Part shown: positions 24,455 to 33,484 of the stretch, piece after piece
How the letters are laid out: every line of letters starts with the position of its first letter
Numbering within the stretch: the first letter of the stretch is position 1
From: Streptomyces fuscichromogenes
Lineage (GTDB): Bacteria > Actinomycetota > Actinomycetes > Streptomycetales > Streptomycetaceae
Length of the DNA stretch: 64,000 bases
Assembly: GCF_014645815.1 (NCBI RefSeq)
Contig: NZ_BMML01000019.1
Span: forward strand, 124,001 to 188,000
Direction: 5' to 3'
Made by a program: the position numbers and the translations under genes
The notes under the pieces: model-generated
The model's database searches: none
What the model was told of the DNA's origin: nothing
What the model saw: only the letters and a program-made list of their open reading frames with translations

Positions 24455-25849
24455 TCAGTGGCGGGCGGGGTGGAAGACCAGCTGCTGGTCGGTCGGCGAG
24501 TAGCCGCTCAGGGTCACCATGGGGCCGTGCGTCGGCAGGGCCGGGTCCGGGAAGTCGGCGCCGACCGGCACCCGCCCCTCGGGACGGCGGTCCACGGTGG
24601 GGAACTCCACCGGGAACGGCCCACCCTTCTCGATCTGCCGCTGGTAGAACTCCAGCCACCGGGTGTTGTCGAAGCTCACCGCGGCGATCGTGCGGCCCTG
24701 GTAGCCGTACACCCCGACGAACCGGCGCTCGGCCAGCGAACCCTGCGTGATCATGATCTGGTCGCCCATCGGGGGCACCCCGACCGACTTGATGTTCACG
24801 CCGAACTGCGACGACCAGAACGCCGGCACCCACAGGTGCGGCTTCCGCTCGGCGCTCGGGCTGATCATGTTGTGCGCGGCGGTCTCGGCCTGGGCGACCG
24901 CGTTGCCCCAGTGCTCCAGGGACAGGAACTGGTAGCCGAACAGCGCGTGCGGGGACCGGGCGACATCGCCGGCGACGAAGATGTCGTCGGTGACGATGCC
25001 GCGGAAGTCGAAGGCACGGCAGCCGGCGTCGCAGGCGATGCCGCGCGGGCCCGCGCCGAGACCGGAACCGGTCAGCCACTCGGTGTTGCGGGTCGCGCCC
25101 AGCGACACGATCACCACGTCCGCCTCGACGATGCTCTCGTCGGACAGATGGACCGCTCGCACCCGTCCGGCCGGGTCGCCCTCCAGCGCGGTGACCATGA
25201 CGCCGGTGCGCAGGTCCACCCCGTTCTCGCGGTGCATCTCGGCCGCGACCGCGCCGATCACCCCGCCGAGGGCGCCCACCAGCGGCGCGCCCGCGCGTTC
25301 CGCGACGGTGACCGGGATCCCCTGCTCCCGGCAGGCCGAGGCGATCTCCGACCCGGTGAACCCGGCGCCGATCACGAACACCCGGCGCGGCCCCGCCTTC
25401 AGCCGTCGCAGCAGCGCGGCCGCGTCGTCCCGGGTGCGCAGCGTGAACACACCCTCCAGGCGGTCCTCGTCCTCCTTGGGCCAGGGCCGGGCGCTCACTC
25501 CGGTGGCGATCAGCAGCCGGTCGTACTCGACCTCGTCGCCGTCGGCCAGCCGGATCCGCTTGGCCTCGACGTCCAGACCGGTGGCCGCGACACCGAGCCG
25601 CCACTTCGCGTCGATCTCCCGGCGGTGCGGCAGTTCGGTGTGGTGCGGGGCAGCCCTGCCGAGCAGCACCGCCTTGGACAGCGGCGGCCGGTCGTAGGGC
25701 TCGTACGGCTCGTCGCCGATCATGGTGAGCTCGCCGGCGAAGCCCTCGGCGCGCAGCGTCTCGGCGCCCCGCAGCCCGGCCAGCGAGGCCCCCACGATGA
25801 CGATCCGGCCCTCGCGCCGCAGCCAGTCGAGATAGTCAGTGGGCGGCAT
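24455..25849 (-). CDS. NAD(P)H-dependent FAD ferredoxin reductase
   Basis: The ~464-residue product has two dinucleotide-binding motifs (IVIVGASLAGLRGAETLR and VFVIGAGFTGSEIASACR) and the FAD-closing motif IFVAGDVARSPHALFGY. It is typical of putidaredoxin-reductase-like enzymes with a C-terminal reductase domain. It should pass electrons from NAD(P)H to the small ferredoxin encoded just upstream. The ATG at 25849 follows GGGAGG and lies 14 nt inside the ferredoxin gene, so the two are coupled. The C-terminus is about 50 residues longer than usual. Confidence 0.92.
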   Translation of the reverse strand: MPPTDYLDWLRREGRIVIVGASLAGLRGAETLRAEGFAGELTMIGDEPYEPYDRPPLSKAVLLGRAAPHHTELPHRREIDAKWRLGVAATGLDVEAKRIRLADGDEVEYDRLLIATGVSARPWPKEDEDRLEGVFTLRTRDDAAALLRRLKAGPRRVFVIGAGFTGSEIASACREQGIPVTVAERAGAPLVGALGGVIGAVAAEMHRENGVDLRTGVMVTALEGDPAGRVRAVHLSDESIVEADVVIVSLGATRNTEWLTGSGLGAGPRGIACDAGCRAFDFRGIVTDDIFVAGDVARSPHALFGYQFLSLEHWGNAVAQAETAAHNMISPSAERKPHLWVPAFWSSQFGVNIKSVGVPPMGDQIMITQGSLAERRFVGVYGYQGRTIAAVSFDNTRWLEFYQRQIEKGGPFPVEFPTVDRRPEGRVPVGADFPDPALPTHGPMVTLSGYSPTDQQLVFHPARH

Positions 25850-26066
25850 CGGAGGTCCCTCCCGCGAATCCGTCCAGACCGTCGGCGGTGATCGCCTGCA
25901 CCGGGCAGGCGGCGACGGCGCGCGCCACCCGCTCCCGTTGCTCCCGCTCGGCCTGTGGGTTGTAGACGAGCGACTCCTCGCCGTGCATGGCGAAGACGTC
26001 CGGAGCGAGGAACGCGCACTGCGCGTATCCCTGACATCTGTTGAGGTCGACGACAAGGCGCATCAT
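25836..26066 (-). CDS. [3Fe-4S]-type P450 ferredoxin
   Basis: This 76-residue ferredoxin has the C-x5-C...CP pattern (NRCQGYAQC ... AACPVQAI), with a tyrosine in the middle of the first motif where a fourth cysteine would be. It therefore binds a 3Fe-4S cluster, as in Streptomyces P450 redox partners. It is first in the operon with the reductase and P450. Two tandem ATGs exist; the second (26063) has the better distance to GGCGGAG. Confidence 0.92.
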   Translation of the reverse strand: MMRLVVDLNRCQGYAQCAFLAPDVFAMHGEESLVYNPQAEREQRERVARAVAACPVQAITADGLDGFAGGTSDAAH

Positions 26067-26107
26067 GGCTCCGCCCTTCCGGTGGCCAGGTCCGGTGCGT
26101 ACCGCGG

Positions 26108-26134
26108 TCCGCCGTCCCGGTCTCGGACGGCGGA
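26108..26134. terminator. Hairpin between the membrane-protein gene and the P450 operon
   Basis: TCCGCCGTCC (26108-26117) pairs perfectly with GGACGGCGGA (26125-26134) around a 7-nt loop. It lies 42 bp before the ferredoxin start and 73 bp before the stop of the gene behind it on the same strand. It could instead be an operator for the P450 operon. Confidence 0.45.
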
Positions 26135-26206
26135 GAACTCCCCGCACGCCAGCATGGGAGCCCGGCCCGGCGGTCGCGCGCCGGGGCCCGCCGATCGGGT
26201 GAGCCC

Positions 26207-26887
26207 TCAGGCCGCGGGGGCCGCTGGGGCCGCGGGGGAGCGGCGGAGGCTCTCCATGACGATGTACGCGCTGAGCAGCAGCGACCAGGCGGGGAAGACC
26301 AGTTCGGCCCAGGGCACCGCGGACGACACGAACAGCAGGACCAGGGTGGTGAGGAAGCCCAGCAGCGTGAGCCAGCGCGGCAGGATGCCCAGGCGGTGCC
26401 CGATCACCGACGCGGAACAGGCGAAGACGGCCGCCATCCGCATCGCGTACCCGGTCATCAGCGTGTACGCGAGGTGCTGACCGAAGTCCCAGGTGGGCCG
26501 GGACGGCGAGGTACCCGCCGGATGAGCGGTGTCCAGGACGGCCGCGGCCGTCGCGGCGGCGGCGAACATCGTGGCCGTGAAGACCAGGCCGCTGCCGAGG
26601 AACACGGTGGCCATGAACCGGTCCTCGGCGTCGCCGACATGCGAGCGGACGGCGCCGACGAACCACAGGAAGAAGATCCCGGCGAACGGCACCAGCATCA
26701 GGGCCGCACGGACGGCGCTCAGCTGGGCGGGATCCGGCCGCTGGGCGCTGACCGCGTCGGCGCCCTGCGGGATGCCCAGCCGGATCAGCACCATGGCGGC
26801 GGCGAGCAGCAGTGCGAAGACGATCCCGGCCACGCCGGCGGCGCGTGGGGTCTGCAACGGCTGCCGTGGCGGCGTGGAGGTCTGCAT
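26207..26887 (-). CDS. Integral membrane protein of unknown function
   Basis: This 226-residue protein has about six hydrophobic helices (near 18-37, 63-83, 95-120, 135-160, 170-190, 195-215) with no catalytic motif. The short loops PRPTWDFGQHLAYTLMTGYAMRMAAVF and RHRLGILPRWLTLLGFL suggest the family of hypothetical actinobacterial membrane proteins found beside secondary-metabolism and P450 genes. The ATG at 26887 is used because it precedes the first helix closely; an upstream in-frame ATG adds a disordered tail. Confidence 0.75.
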   Translation of the reverse strand: MQTSTPPRQPLQTPRAAGVAGIVFALLLAAAMVLIRLGIPQGADAVSAQRPDPAQLSAVRAALMLVPFAGIFFLWFVGAVRSHVGDAEDRFMATVFLGSGLVFTATMFAAAATAAAVLDTAHPAGTSPSRPTWDFGQHLAYTLMTGYAMRMAAVFACSASVIGHRLGILPRWLTLLGFLTTLVLLFVSSAVPWAELVFPAWSLLLSAYIVMESLRRSPAAPAAPAA

Positions 26888-27026
26888 GCGCTGCTCGCTT
26901 CCCGTGTCCGGTGGCCCCCGGGCACCAGCAAGCCCCCTGCCACCGGCCGCCGCCACCGGAGCACCCCCGAACGGCAGACCGGCGTCGGTCCGGTCCTGCC
27001 GCCCGTCGGACGGCGGGACCGCACCC

Positions 27027-28715
27027 TCAGAGCCGCGACAGCTCCTCCACCAGGTCGTCTAGGCCCAGCGAACCCTGGGACAGGGCCGCCATGTGCCAGG
27101 ACTTGAGGTCGAAGCCGGCGCCCCGCCGCTCCCGGGCCCGCTCCCGGCCCAGCAGCCAGGCCCGCTCGCCCAGCTTGTAGCCGATGGCCTGCCCCGGCAT
27201 CGACAGATAGCGGGTCAGCTCGCTCTCCACGAAGTCCGCGGGCCGGCTGCTGTGCGCGCCGAAGAACTCCTGCGCCAGCGCGGGCGTCCAGCGCTCCCCG
27301 GGACGGAAGGGGGAGTCGTCCGGGATCGTCAGCTCCAGGTGCATGCCGATGTCGATGATGACCCGCGCGGCCCGCATCATCTGCGCGTCCAGGTAGCCGA
27401 GGCGGCGCTCCGGGTCCGTGAGGAAGCCCAGCTCGTCCATCAGCCGCTCCGCGTACAGCGCCCAGCCCTCGGCGTTGGCGCTGACCATGCCCACGCTGGC
27501 CTGGTAGCGGGAGAGGTTCTCGGCGATGTGCTTCCACTGCGCCAGCTGGAGGTGGTGGCCGGGCACGCCCTCGTGGTACCAGGTCGAGACCAGGTCGTAG
27601 ACCGGGAACCGGGTCTGGCCCATGGTCGGCAGCCAGGTGATGCCAGGGCGCGTGAAGTCGTCCGACGGCGGTGTGTAGTACGGCGCCGCCGCGCTGCCGG
27701 GCGGCGCGATCCGGGACTCGACCCGGCGCACCCGCTCGGCCAGGTCGAAGTGGGTGCCGTCCAGCTTCTCGATGGCCTCGTCCATCACCGACTGCAGCCA
27801 GCTCCGGACCTCGTCGACCCCCTCGATGTGGGTGCCCTGCTCGTCCAGGTGTGCGAGCGCCACCCACGGGGTGGCCGCGCCGGGCAGGATCTTCTCGGCC
27901 TCGGTCTTCATCTCGCCGAGCAGCCGGTGGTATTCGGACCAGCCGTACGCGTACGCCTCGTCGAGGTCGAGGTCGGTGCCGTTGAAGTAGCGCACCCAGC
28001 GGGCGTACCGCTCCCGGCCCACCACGTCCGGCGCGCCCTCGATCGCCGGCGCGTACACGTCCCGCATCCAGTCGCGCAGCGCCAGCACGGCCACGGTGGC
28101 GGAGCCGGCCGCCTCGTCCAGCCCGGCGCGCAGCGCCTCGGGACCGGAGGCCGCGAACTGCTCGAACCAGCCCTTGCCGTCGCCCGTGTCGGCCCACTCG
28201 CCGAGCTGTCCGACGAAGGTCGCGGTGGCGCGCGGACCGGCGTACAGCTTCCGGTCCAGGCCCAGTTCGAGGGACTGCCGGTAGCCCTCCAGCGCGGCCG
28301 GCACCGCGCGCAGCCGTTCGACGACCGCCGCCCAGTCGTCCTCCGTGGCGGTGGGCGTCACCGTGAACACCTGACGCACCGCGTGCGCGACCGAACTCAG
28401 GTTGCTGACCGACCGCAGGCTCTCGTCGGCCTCGTGCACGGCGAGGGAGGCACTGAGCCGCTCCCGCAGCAGGCGCGCGCAGCGACGTTCGATGTCACTG
28501 TCCGCACCGGGCTGCCGCTCGGCCTCGTCGAGCCTGGCGAGCGTGGCGCGCTCCAGCCGGGCGAGCGCCTCCGTGCCGGCCGGCGAGGTGTCGGGCAGCC
28601 GGCTCGAACTCTCCTGCACGCCGAGGAAAGTACCGGTGATCGGATCGAGGGCGATGAGCTCGTCGACGTAGGTGTCGGCGACCTGACGGGGCAGCGGGCT
28701 GTTGGTCTGTGACAT
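27027..28715 (-). CDS. DUF885 family metallopeptidase-like protein
   Basis: The 562-residue product matches DUF885, mostly alpha-helical proteins related to M3/M32 peptidase folds. The likely zinc-binding motif HEGVPGHHLQ is near residue 385, followed by the conserved EGWALYAERLMDELGF about 35 residues later. The role is probably peptide hydrolysis in the cytoplasm, as no signal peptide exists. ATG 28715 is chosen because a GAGG lies 9 nt before it, while the ATG at 28724 has the GAGG directly adjacent. Confidence 0.88.
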   Translation of the reverse strand: MSQTNSPLPRQVADTYVDELIALDPITGTFLGVQESSSRLPDTSPAGTEALARLERATLARLDEAERQPGADSDIERRCARLLRERLSASLAVHEADESLRSVSNLSSVAHAVRQVFTVTPTATEDDWAAVVERLRAVPAALEGYRQSLELGLDRKLYAGPRATATFVGQLGEWADTGDGKGWFEQFAASGPEALRAGLDEAAGSATVAVLALRDWMRDVYAPAIEGAPDVVGRERYARWVRYFNGTDLDLDEAYAYGWSEYHRLLGEMKTEAEKILPGAATPWVALAHLDEQGTHIEGVDEVRSWLQSVMDEAIEKLDGTHFDLAERVRRVESRIAPPGSAAAPYYTPPSDDFTRPGITWLPTMGQTRFPVYDLVSTWYHEGVPGHHLQLAQWKHIAENLSRYQASVGMVSANAEGWALYAERLMDELGFLTDPERRLGYLDAQMMRAARVIIDIGMHLELTIPDDSPFRPGERWTPALAQEFFGAHSSRPADFVESELTRYLSMPGQAIGYKLGERAWLLGRERARERRGAGFDLKSWHMAALSQGSLGLDDLVEELSRL

Positions 28716-28748
28716 GCGGTCCATCCTCGTACGCCGGACCGTCGCGCG

Positions 28749-29240
28749 TCACGGGGATTGGGCCGACGACACCGGGGGGAGCAACGGCCCGCACTCCCAC
28801 TGCTGGAAGATCAGCCGGGTCTCCACCCGGGCGACCTCCCGGTGCGCCGTGAACTCGTCCAGGACCAGCCGTTGCAGGTCCGCCATGTCCGCCACGGCCA
28901 CATGCACCAGGTAGTCGTCGGGACCGGTCAGATGGAACACCGTCCGCGACTCCGGCAACGCCCGGATCCGCTCCACGAACGGTCCCACCAACTCCCGCCG
29001 GTGCGGCCTGACCTGCACCGACAGCAGCGCCTCCAGACCGCGCCCGAGTTTGGCCGGATCCAGTTCGAGGCGGTGCCCGAGGATCACCCCGGACCGGCGC
29101 AGCCGGGTCACCCGGTCCAGACACGTCGACGGCGCGACGCCCACCTGGGCGGCGAGATCGCGGTAGGTGGTCCGGGCGTCGTTCTGAAGCAGCCGCAGCA
29201 GATGCAGATCGACCGGATCCAGTACGACGGAATCAGCCAT
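28749..29240 (-). CDS. Lrp/AsnC family regulator (PLP-enzyme-paired)
   Basis: This 163-residue protein has an HTH (LDPVDLHLLRLLQNDARTTYRDLAAQVGVAPSTCLDRVTRLRRSGVI) and a RAM domain, with LEALLSVQVRPH and LTGPDDYLVHVAV. It is divergent from a methionine gamma-lyase-like enzyme with a 59-bp gap, so it likely regulates that gene in response to a sulfur amino acid. A TACGTT -10 ends 6 nt before the start on the minus strand, suggesting a leaderless mRNA. Confidence 0.92.
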   Translation of the reverse strand: MADSVVLDPVDLHLLRLLQNDARTTYRDLAAQVGVAPSTCLDRVTRLRRSGVILGHRLELDPAKLGRGLEALLSVQVRPHRRELVGPFVERIRALPESRTVFHLTGPDDYLVHVAVADMADLQRLVLDEFTAHREVARVETRLIFQQWECGPLLPPVSSAQSP

Positions 29241-29246
29241 GGGCCG

Positions 29247-29252
29247 AACGTA
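29247..29252 (-). promoter_or_regulatory. Leaderless-type -10 for the second Lrp gene
   Basis: On the minus strand TACGTT ends 6 nt before the ATG at 29240. Confidence 0.4.
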
Positions 29253-29299
29253 ACACGGAGTTCAACCCGCATCTCCCGTCGGGTGTTCACCCTGCCGCC

Positions 29300-30484
29300 A
29301 TGGACACAGCGAGCACCTACGACGATCCGGCGCCCGTCCGCGGCCACGCCGTGCACGCACCGCGCGCCCTGGCCACCGAGGCCGTGCACGCCGGCCGCGA
29401 CGACCTCGCCCGCCAGGGCCTGCACGCCCCGCCGATCGACCTGTCCACGACCTACCCGTCGTACGACAGCCGCGCCGAGGCCGCCCGCGTCGACGCCTTC
29501 GCCGCCGACGGCGCCGACCCCTCGGGACCGCCCGTCTACGGCCGCCTCGGCAACCCGACGGTCGCCCGCTTCGAGACCGCCCTGGCCCGCCTCGAAGGCA
29601 CCGGGGCCGCGGTCGCCTTCGCCAGCGGCATGGCCGCCCTGTCCGCCGTCCTCCTCGCCCGCGCGTCGACCGGCCTGCGCCATGTCGTCGCCGTACGGCC
29701 CCTGTACGGGTGCAGCGACCACCTTCTCACCGCCGGCCTCCTCGGCACCGAGGTCACCTGGACCGACCCGGCCGGCATCACCGACGCGCTGCGCCCCGAC
29801 ACCGGGCTGGTGCTGGTCGAGTCCCCGGCCAACCCGACCCTCGCCGAGGTCGACCTGCGCGCCGTCGCCCACGCCTGCGGCACGGTGCCGCTGCTCGTCG
29901 ACAACACCTTCGCCACCCCCGTGCTGCAACGCCCCGCCGAGCACGGCGCACGCCTCGTCCTGCACAGCGCCACCAAGTACCTCGGCGGCCACGGCGACGT
30001 GCTCGCCGGGGTGGTTGCCTGCGACGAGGAGTTCGCCGGGCAGCTCAGGAAGATACGTTTCGCGACCGGCGGCGTCCTGCACCCGCTGGCCGGCTACCTG
30101 CTGCTGCGCGGCCTCTCGACACTCCCGGTCCGGGTCCGCGCCGCCTCCGCCACCGCCGCCGACCTGGCCCACCGTCTCACCGCCGACGCCCGGGTCGCCC
30201 GCGTCCACTACCCGCGGCTGGGCGGCGCGATGATCGCCTTCGAGGTCTACGACGATCCGCACGAGGTCGTCTCCCGGGTACGTCTGATCACCCCGGCCGT
30301 CAGCCTCGGCAGCGTCGACACCCTCATCCAGCACCCGGCGTCCATCAGCCACCGTGTCGTCGACGAGCGGGACCGCCGCGGTGCCGGTGTGACCGACCGG
30401 CTGCTGCGCCTGTCGGTGGGGCTGGAGGACGTGGACGATCTCTGGCGCGACCTGGACACGGCCCTGGGTGAGTTGCGCCCCTAA
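29300..30484 (+). CDS. Trans-sulfuration family PLP enzyme (methionine gamma-lyase/cystathionine lyase-like)
   Basis: This 394-residue enzyme is of the Cys/Met metabolism PLP class: PVYGRLGNPTVARFE near the N-terminus, AVAFASGMAALSAVLLA, the PLP aspartate in VDNTFATPVLQ, and the Schiff-base lysine in LVLHSATKYLGGHGDVLAGVV. It should cleave or exchange sulfur amino acids; gamma-lyase versus synthase cannot be decided by eye. The divergent Lrp is the probable regulator. Its stop overlaps the stop of the convergent LAL regulator. Confidence 0.9.
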   Translation: MDTASTYDDPAPVRGHAVHAPRALATEAVHAGRDDLARQGLHAPPIDLSTTYPSYDSRAEAARVDAFAADGADPSGPPVYGRLGNPTVARFETALARLEGTGAAVAFASGMAALSAVLLARASTGLRHVVAVRPLYGCSDHLLTAGLLGTEVTWTDPAGITDALRPDTGLVLVESPANPTLAEVDLRAVAHACGTVPLLVDNTFATPVLQRPAEHGARLVLHSATKYLGGHGDVLAGVVACDEEFAGQLRKIRFATGGVLHPLAGYLLLRGLSTLPVRVRAASATAADLAHRLTADARVARVHYPRLGGAMIAFEVYDDPHEVVSRVRLITPAVSLGSVDTLIQHPASISHRVVDERDRRGAGVTDRLLRLSVGLEDVDDLWRDLDTALGELRP

Positions 30485-33273
30485 CGTGACCGGGCTCGCG
30501 GCGGCTGCGCCCCCGGCGCGGACAGCGCCGCGCGAAGGTGCCTGCGGGAGCTCACACCGAGCTTGGCGAAGACGTTGCCGAGGTGCCACTCCACCGTACG
30601 GGGGCTGATGAACAGCCGGGCGGCGATCTCGGAGTTGGTGTGGTCCCCGGCCAGCCGGGCGATCTGGGCCTCCTGGCTGGTGAGTTCGACGTCCGTCCCG
30701 GCCGTCCGCCTGCGGACCGTCTCGCCGGTCGCCAGGAGTTCCCGGCGGGCGCGGTCGGCGAAGGCGTCGGCCCCGAACCGGCTGAATGCCTCGTAGGCGG
30801 AGCGCAGCTGGACGCGGCCCTCCTGACGGCGGTTCCGGCGCCGCAGCCACTCGCCGTACAGCAGGTGGGCGCGGGCCAGCTGGACCGCCACCCGGCAGTG
30901 CCCGAGACGCCCGATCGCCTCCTGGTAGAGCGCGTCGGCGGTCCGGTCGTCGCTCAGCAACGCGCGCGAGCAGGCCCCGGTGCCCAGGGCCCACTCGGTA
31001 CCGCTCGCACGACTGCGCTCGGTGAGATCCTCCAGCGCCGCCTCGGCTACCGCGGCCCGCCCGCTGCGGGCGGCCGCCTCGACCAGTTCGGCCAGCGCCC
31101 ACCCGAACAGGCCCAGATCCTCGTACCGGCATGCGCGCGTCGCGGCCGCCAGCGCGTCGTCGTAGCGGCCGAGCCCGTTGTACAGCAGCGCGGTGGAGTA
31201 CTCGGCGAGGCCCAGGACGCGCCCCTCGCCCCTCGGGCGCACCTCGTCGACGGTGGACTCGATCAGTGCCATGGCCGGCTGCGCCTGCCCCCGCCAGGCG
31301 GCGAGCATCAGCGACGTGTACATCATGGGTACGCCGCCGACCGCGTCCGAGATCGCGGTGGCCTCGTCGATCAGATCCGCCGCGGTGTCGAATTCACCGG
31401 CCTGGACGTCGGAGCACGCCTGGTAGGTCAGCGCCATCGGCAGGACCGCGAGCGCCCCCGCCTGACGGGCGAGAGCGACGGCGGCCACCGCCAGCTCATG
31501 CCATGCGTCGTCGTCCCACAGCTCGGGTGCGAGCGGCTCGGGCATCACCCGGAACGCGAGCCACAGCCTGCGCCTGTCCGCGTCCGCCGCGCCGGCTCTC
31601 AGCTCCTGCCGCACGATGCGCAGTGCTCGCCCGAGCTCGGCCACTCCGGTCCCGTGGCCGTCCAGGATCCGGCCGGCGATGCCGTCCACCAGCACGTCGA
31701 CCATCCGCGGCGGCGGTCCGGAGCGGGCCGCCTCGGCCACTTCCCGCAGTCCGGGCCCGGCACCGAGACGACCGGCGAAGATCACCGCGCCGAACGTCTC
31801 CAGGAGGGTGTCGCGGGCGAGGGCCGCGTCGAGGGGGGCCAGCCGGTTCGCGGCGTCGAGCAGGAGCCGGGGCGCGCCGCCGCCCCGCACCTGGGAGAAG
31901 ACCAGCCGGGCCCGCAGCCGCTCCAGGCGGGCCCGCCGAAGGTCGTCGAGGGGACCGGTCTCCGCGTAGGCCAGCAGGGTGCGGGCCTGGTCGGCTCCGC
32001 CGGCGTCGATGTGGGCCTGGGCCGCGGCCAGCGCCCGGTCGACCCGGCGGGCGGGATCGGGGGTCAGCTCCGTCGCCTGACGCAGGAACGAGGCCGCCGC
32101 GGCGATGCCGCCCCTGCCCTGGGCCCGGTCGGCGCAGCGCTCCAGGTCGACGGCGATGTCCTCGTCGGGCCGCGGCGCGGAATGAGCACGGTGCCAGGCC
32201 CTGCGATCAGGATCGAGGAGAGCGTCCGTCGCCTCCGCGAGTGCCCGGTGCGCGGCCCGGCGCTCCGGCGCGGAGGCCCGCCGGTAGACGGCCGAGCGCA
32301 CCAGGGGATGGTGGAACCGCACCCTGGTGCCGAACTCCACCAGTCCCGCGTCCTCGGCCGGTGCCGCCGCGTGCGCCGGTATCCCCTGCAGACCGGCTGC
32401 GCGCCACAGCAGGTCCAGGTCTCCGGTGGGCTCGGCCGCGGCCGTCAGCAGAAGCCGTCGGCTGTCCGCCGGAAGCGATCGGAACTGCCGGTGAACGGCG
32501 CTTTCGATGTGGCCTGCCAAGGGGCGTCTGCCCGGCAGCCAGAAGCCACCCGCCAGTTCGGCGGGTGTCAGCGCGCGCGGCAGTTGCAGCAGGGCCATCG
32601 GATTGCCGTGTGTCTCGGCGACCATCCGGTCCCGTACCAGCGGGTCGAGCGGCACGTGCACCGCCGAGGCGAGCAGGGCACGTGCGTCGGACTCGCTGAG
32701 GCCCCGGACGGTCAGCTCCGGCAGGCCGGCCACCTCACGGCGGTCGTCGGCATCCCGCAGGGCGAAGACCAGGGCCACCGACTCGGCCGCCAGCCGTCTG
32801 GCCACGAATGCCAGCACGTGGAGGGATTCCTCGTCCAGCCACTGCGCGTCGTCGACCAGGCAGGCCAGCCGGCGCTCCTTGGCGGTGTCGGCGAGCAGCC
32901 CGAGCACGGCCAGTCCCACCAGGAACCGATTCGGTACCTCGCCGTCCCGCAGTCCGAACGCCACGGACAGCGCGTCGCGCTGCGGACCGGGCAGCCGGTG
33001 GGCGCCGCCCAGCAGGGGTGCACAGAGCTGGTGGAGGCTCGCGAAGGGAAGCTCCATCTCCGTCTCCACGCCTGCGACACGCAGGGTGCGGAACCCGGTG
33101 GCGCGGCCGGCCGCGCAGTCCAGCAACGCGGTCTTGCCGATCCCGGCCTCGCCGCGCAGCACCAGGACCGCGCTGCTGCCCGCCCGCACGGTCGCCAGCA
33201 CCTGGTCCAGCGCGGCCAGCTCATGACTCCGGCCCCGGAGGGCGACCGGTGAATCGATGGCCTGTGCATCCAT
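30481..33273 (-). CDS. LuxR-family LAL regulator with AAA ATPase
   Basis: This 930-residue regulator has an N-terminal NTPase with Walker A LRGEAGIGKTALLD near residue 37-50 and Walker B LACLVDDAQWLDEESLH near 150. Long TPR-like helical repeats follow, and a C-terminal LuxR HTH (LTSQEAQIARLAGDHTNSEIAARLFISPRTVEWHLGNVFAKLGV). The size is typical for LAL activators of secondary metabolism or carbon use. ATG 33273 has an AGGAAG ribosome site 8 nt upstream. It faces an epoxide hydrolase gene, a possible target. Confidence 0.93.
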   Translation of the reverse strand: MDAQAIDSPVALRGRSHELAALDQVLATVRAGSSAVLVLRGEAGIGKTALLDCAAGRATGFRTLRVAGVETEMELPFASLHQLCAPLLGGAHRLPGPQRDALSVAFGLRDGEVPNRFLVGLAVLGLLADTAKERRLACLVDDAQWLDEESLHVLAFVARRLAAESVALVFALRDADDRREVAGLPELTVRGLSESDARALLASAVHVPLDPLVRDRMVAETHGNPMALLQLPRALTPAELAGGFWLPGRRPLAGHIESAVHRQFRSLPADSRRLLLTAAAEPTGDLDLLWRAAGLQGIPAHAAAPAEDAGLVEFGTRVRFHHPLVRSAVYRRASAPERRAAHRALAEATDALLDPDRRAWHRAHSAPRPDEDIAVDLERCADRAQGRGGIAAAASFLRQATELTPDPARRVDRALAAAQAHIDAGGADQARTLLAYAETGPLDDLRRARLERLRARLVFSQVRGGGAPRLLLDAANRLAPLDAALARDTLLETFGAVIFAGRLGAGPGLREVAEAARSGPPPRMVDVLVDGIAGRILDGHGTGVAELGRALRIVRQELRAGAADADRRRLWLAFRVMPEPLAPELWDDDAWHELAVAAVALARQAGALAVLPMALTYQACSDVQAGEFDTAADLIDEATAISDAVGGVPMMYTSLMLAAWRGQAQPAMALIESTVDEVRPRGEGRVLGLAEYSTALLYNGLGRYDDALAAATRACRYEDLGLFGWALAELVEAAARSGRAAVAEAALEDLTERSRASGTEWALGTGACSRALLSDDRTADALYQEAIGRLGHCRVAVQLARAHLLYGEWLRRRNRRQEGRVQLRSAYEAFSRFGADAFADRARRELLATGETVRRRTAGTDVELTSQEAQIARLAGDHTNSEIAARLFISPRTVEWHLGNVFAKLGVSSRRHLRAALSAPGAQPPRARSR

Positions 33274-33484
33274 GGATCGATCTTCCTGGGGCACCACTTC
33301 GGCACGTCATGTCAACGGTATTCCTTTCGCGTCGTCCCGGCCGCTGCCCGTGCCTTGCCGTACCCGGGGTCCGGGCCCGGGGGTACCCCGGGGTTCTCCC
33401 TGGGGTGATGCGCGTAGATCCGGAGCACTGTGAACGGGTCGGCGGCGCAGGGTCGCCGATCGAGCGAGGAAGTCACACCCGCAT

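Noticed and set aside
33361..33400. GC-only palindromes (for example ACCCCGGGGT at 33385-33394) as LAL operators
   Set aside because: Such palindromes arise readily in this base composition, and no repeated, spaced site could be defined.
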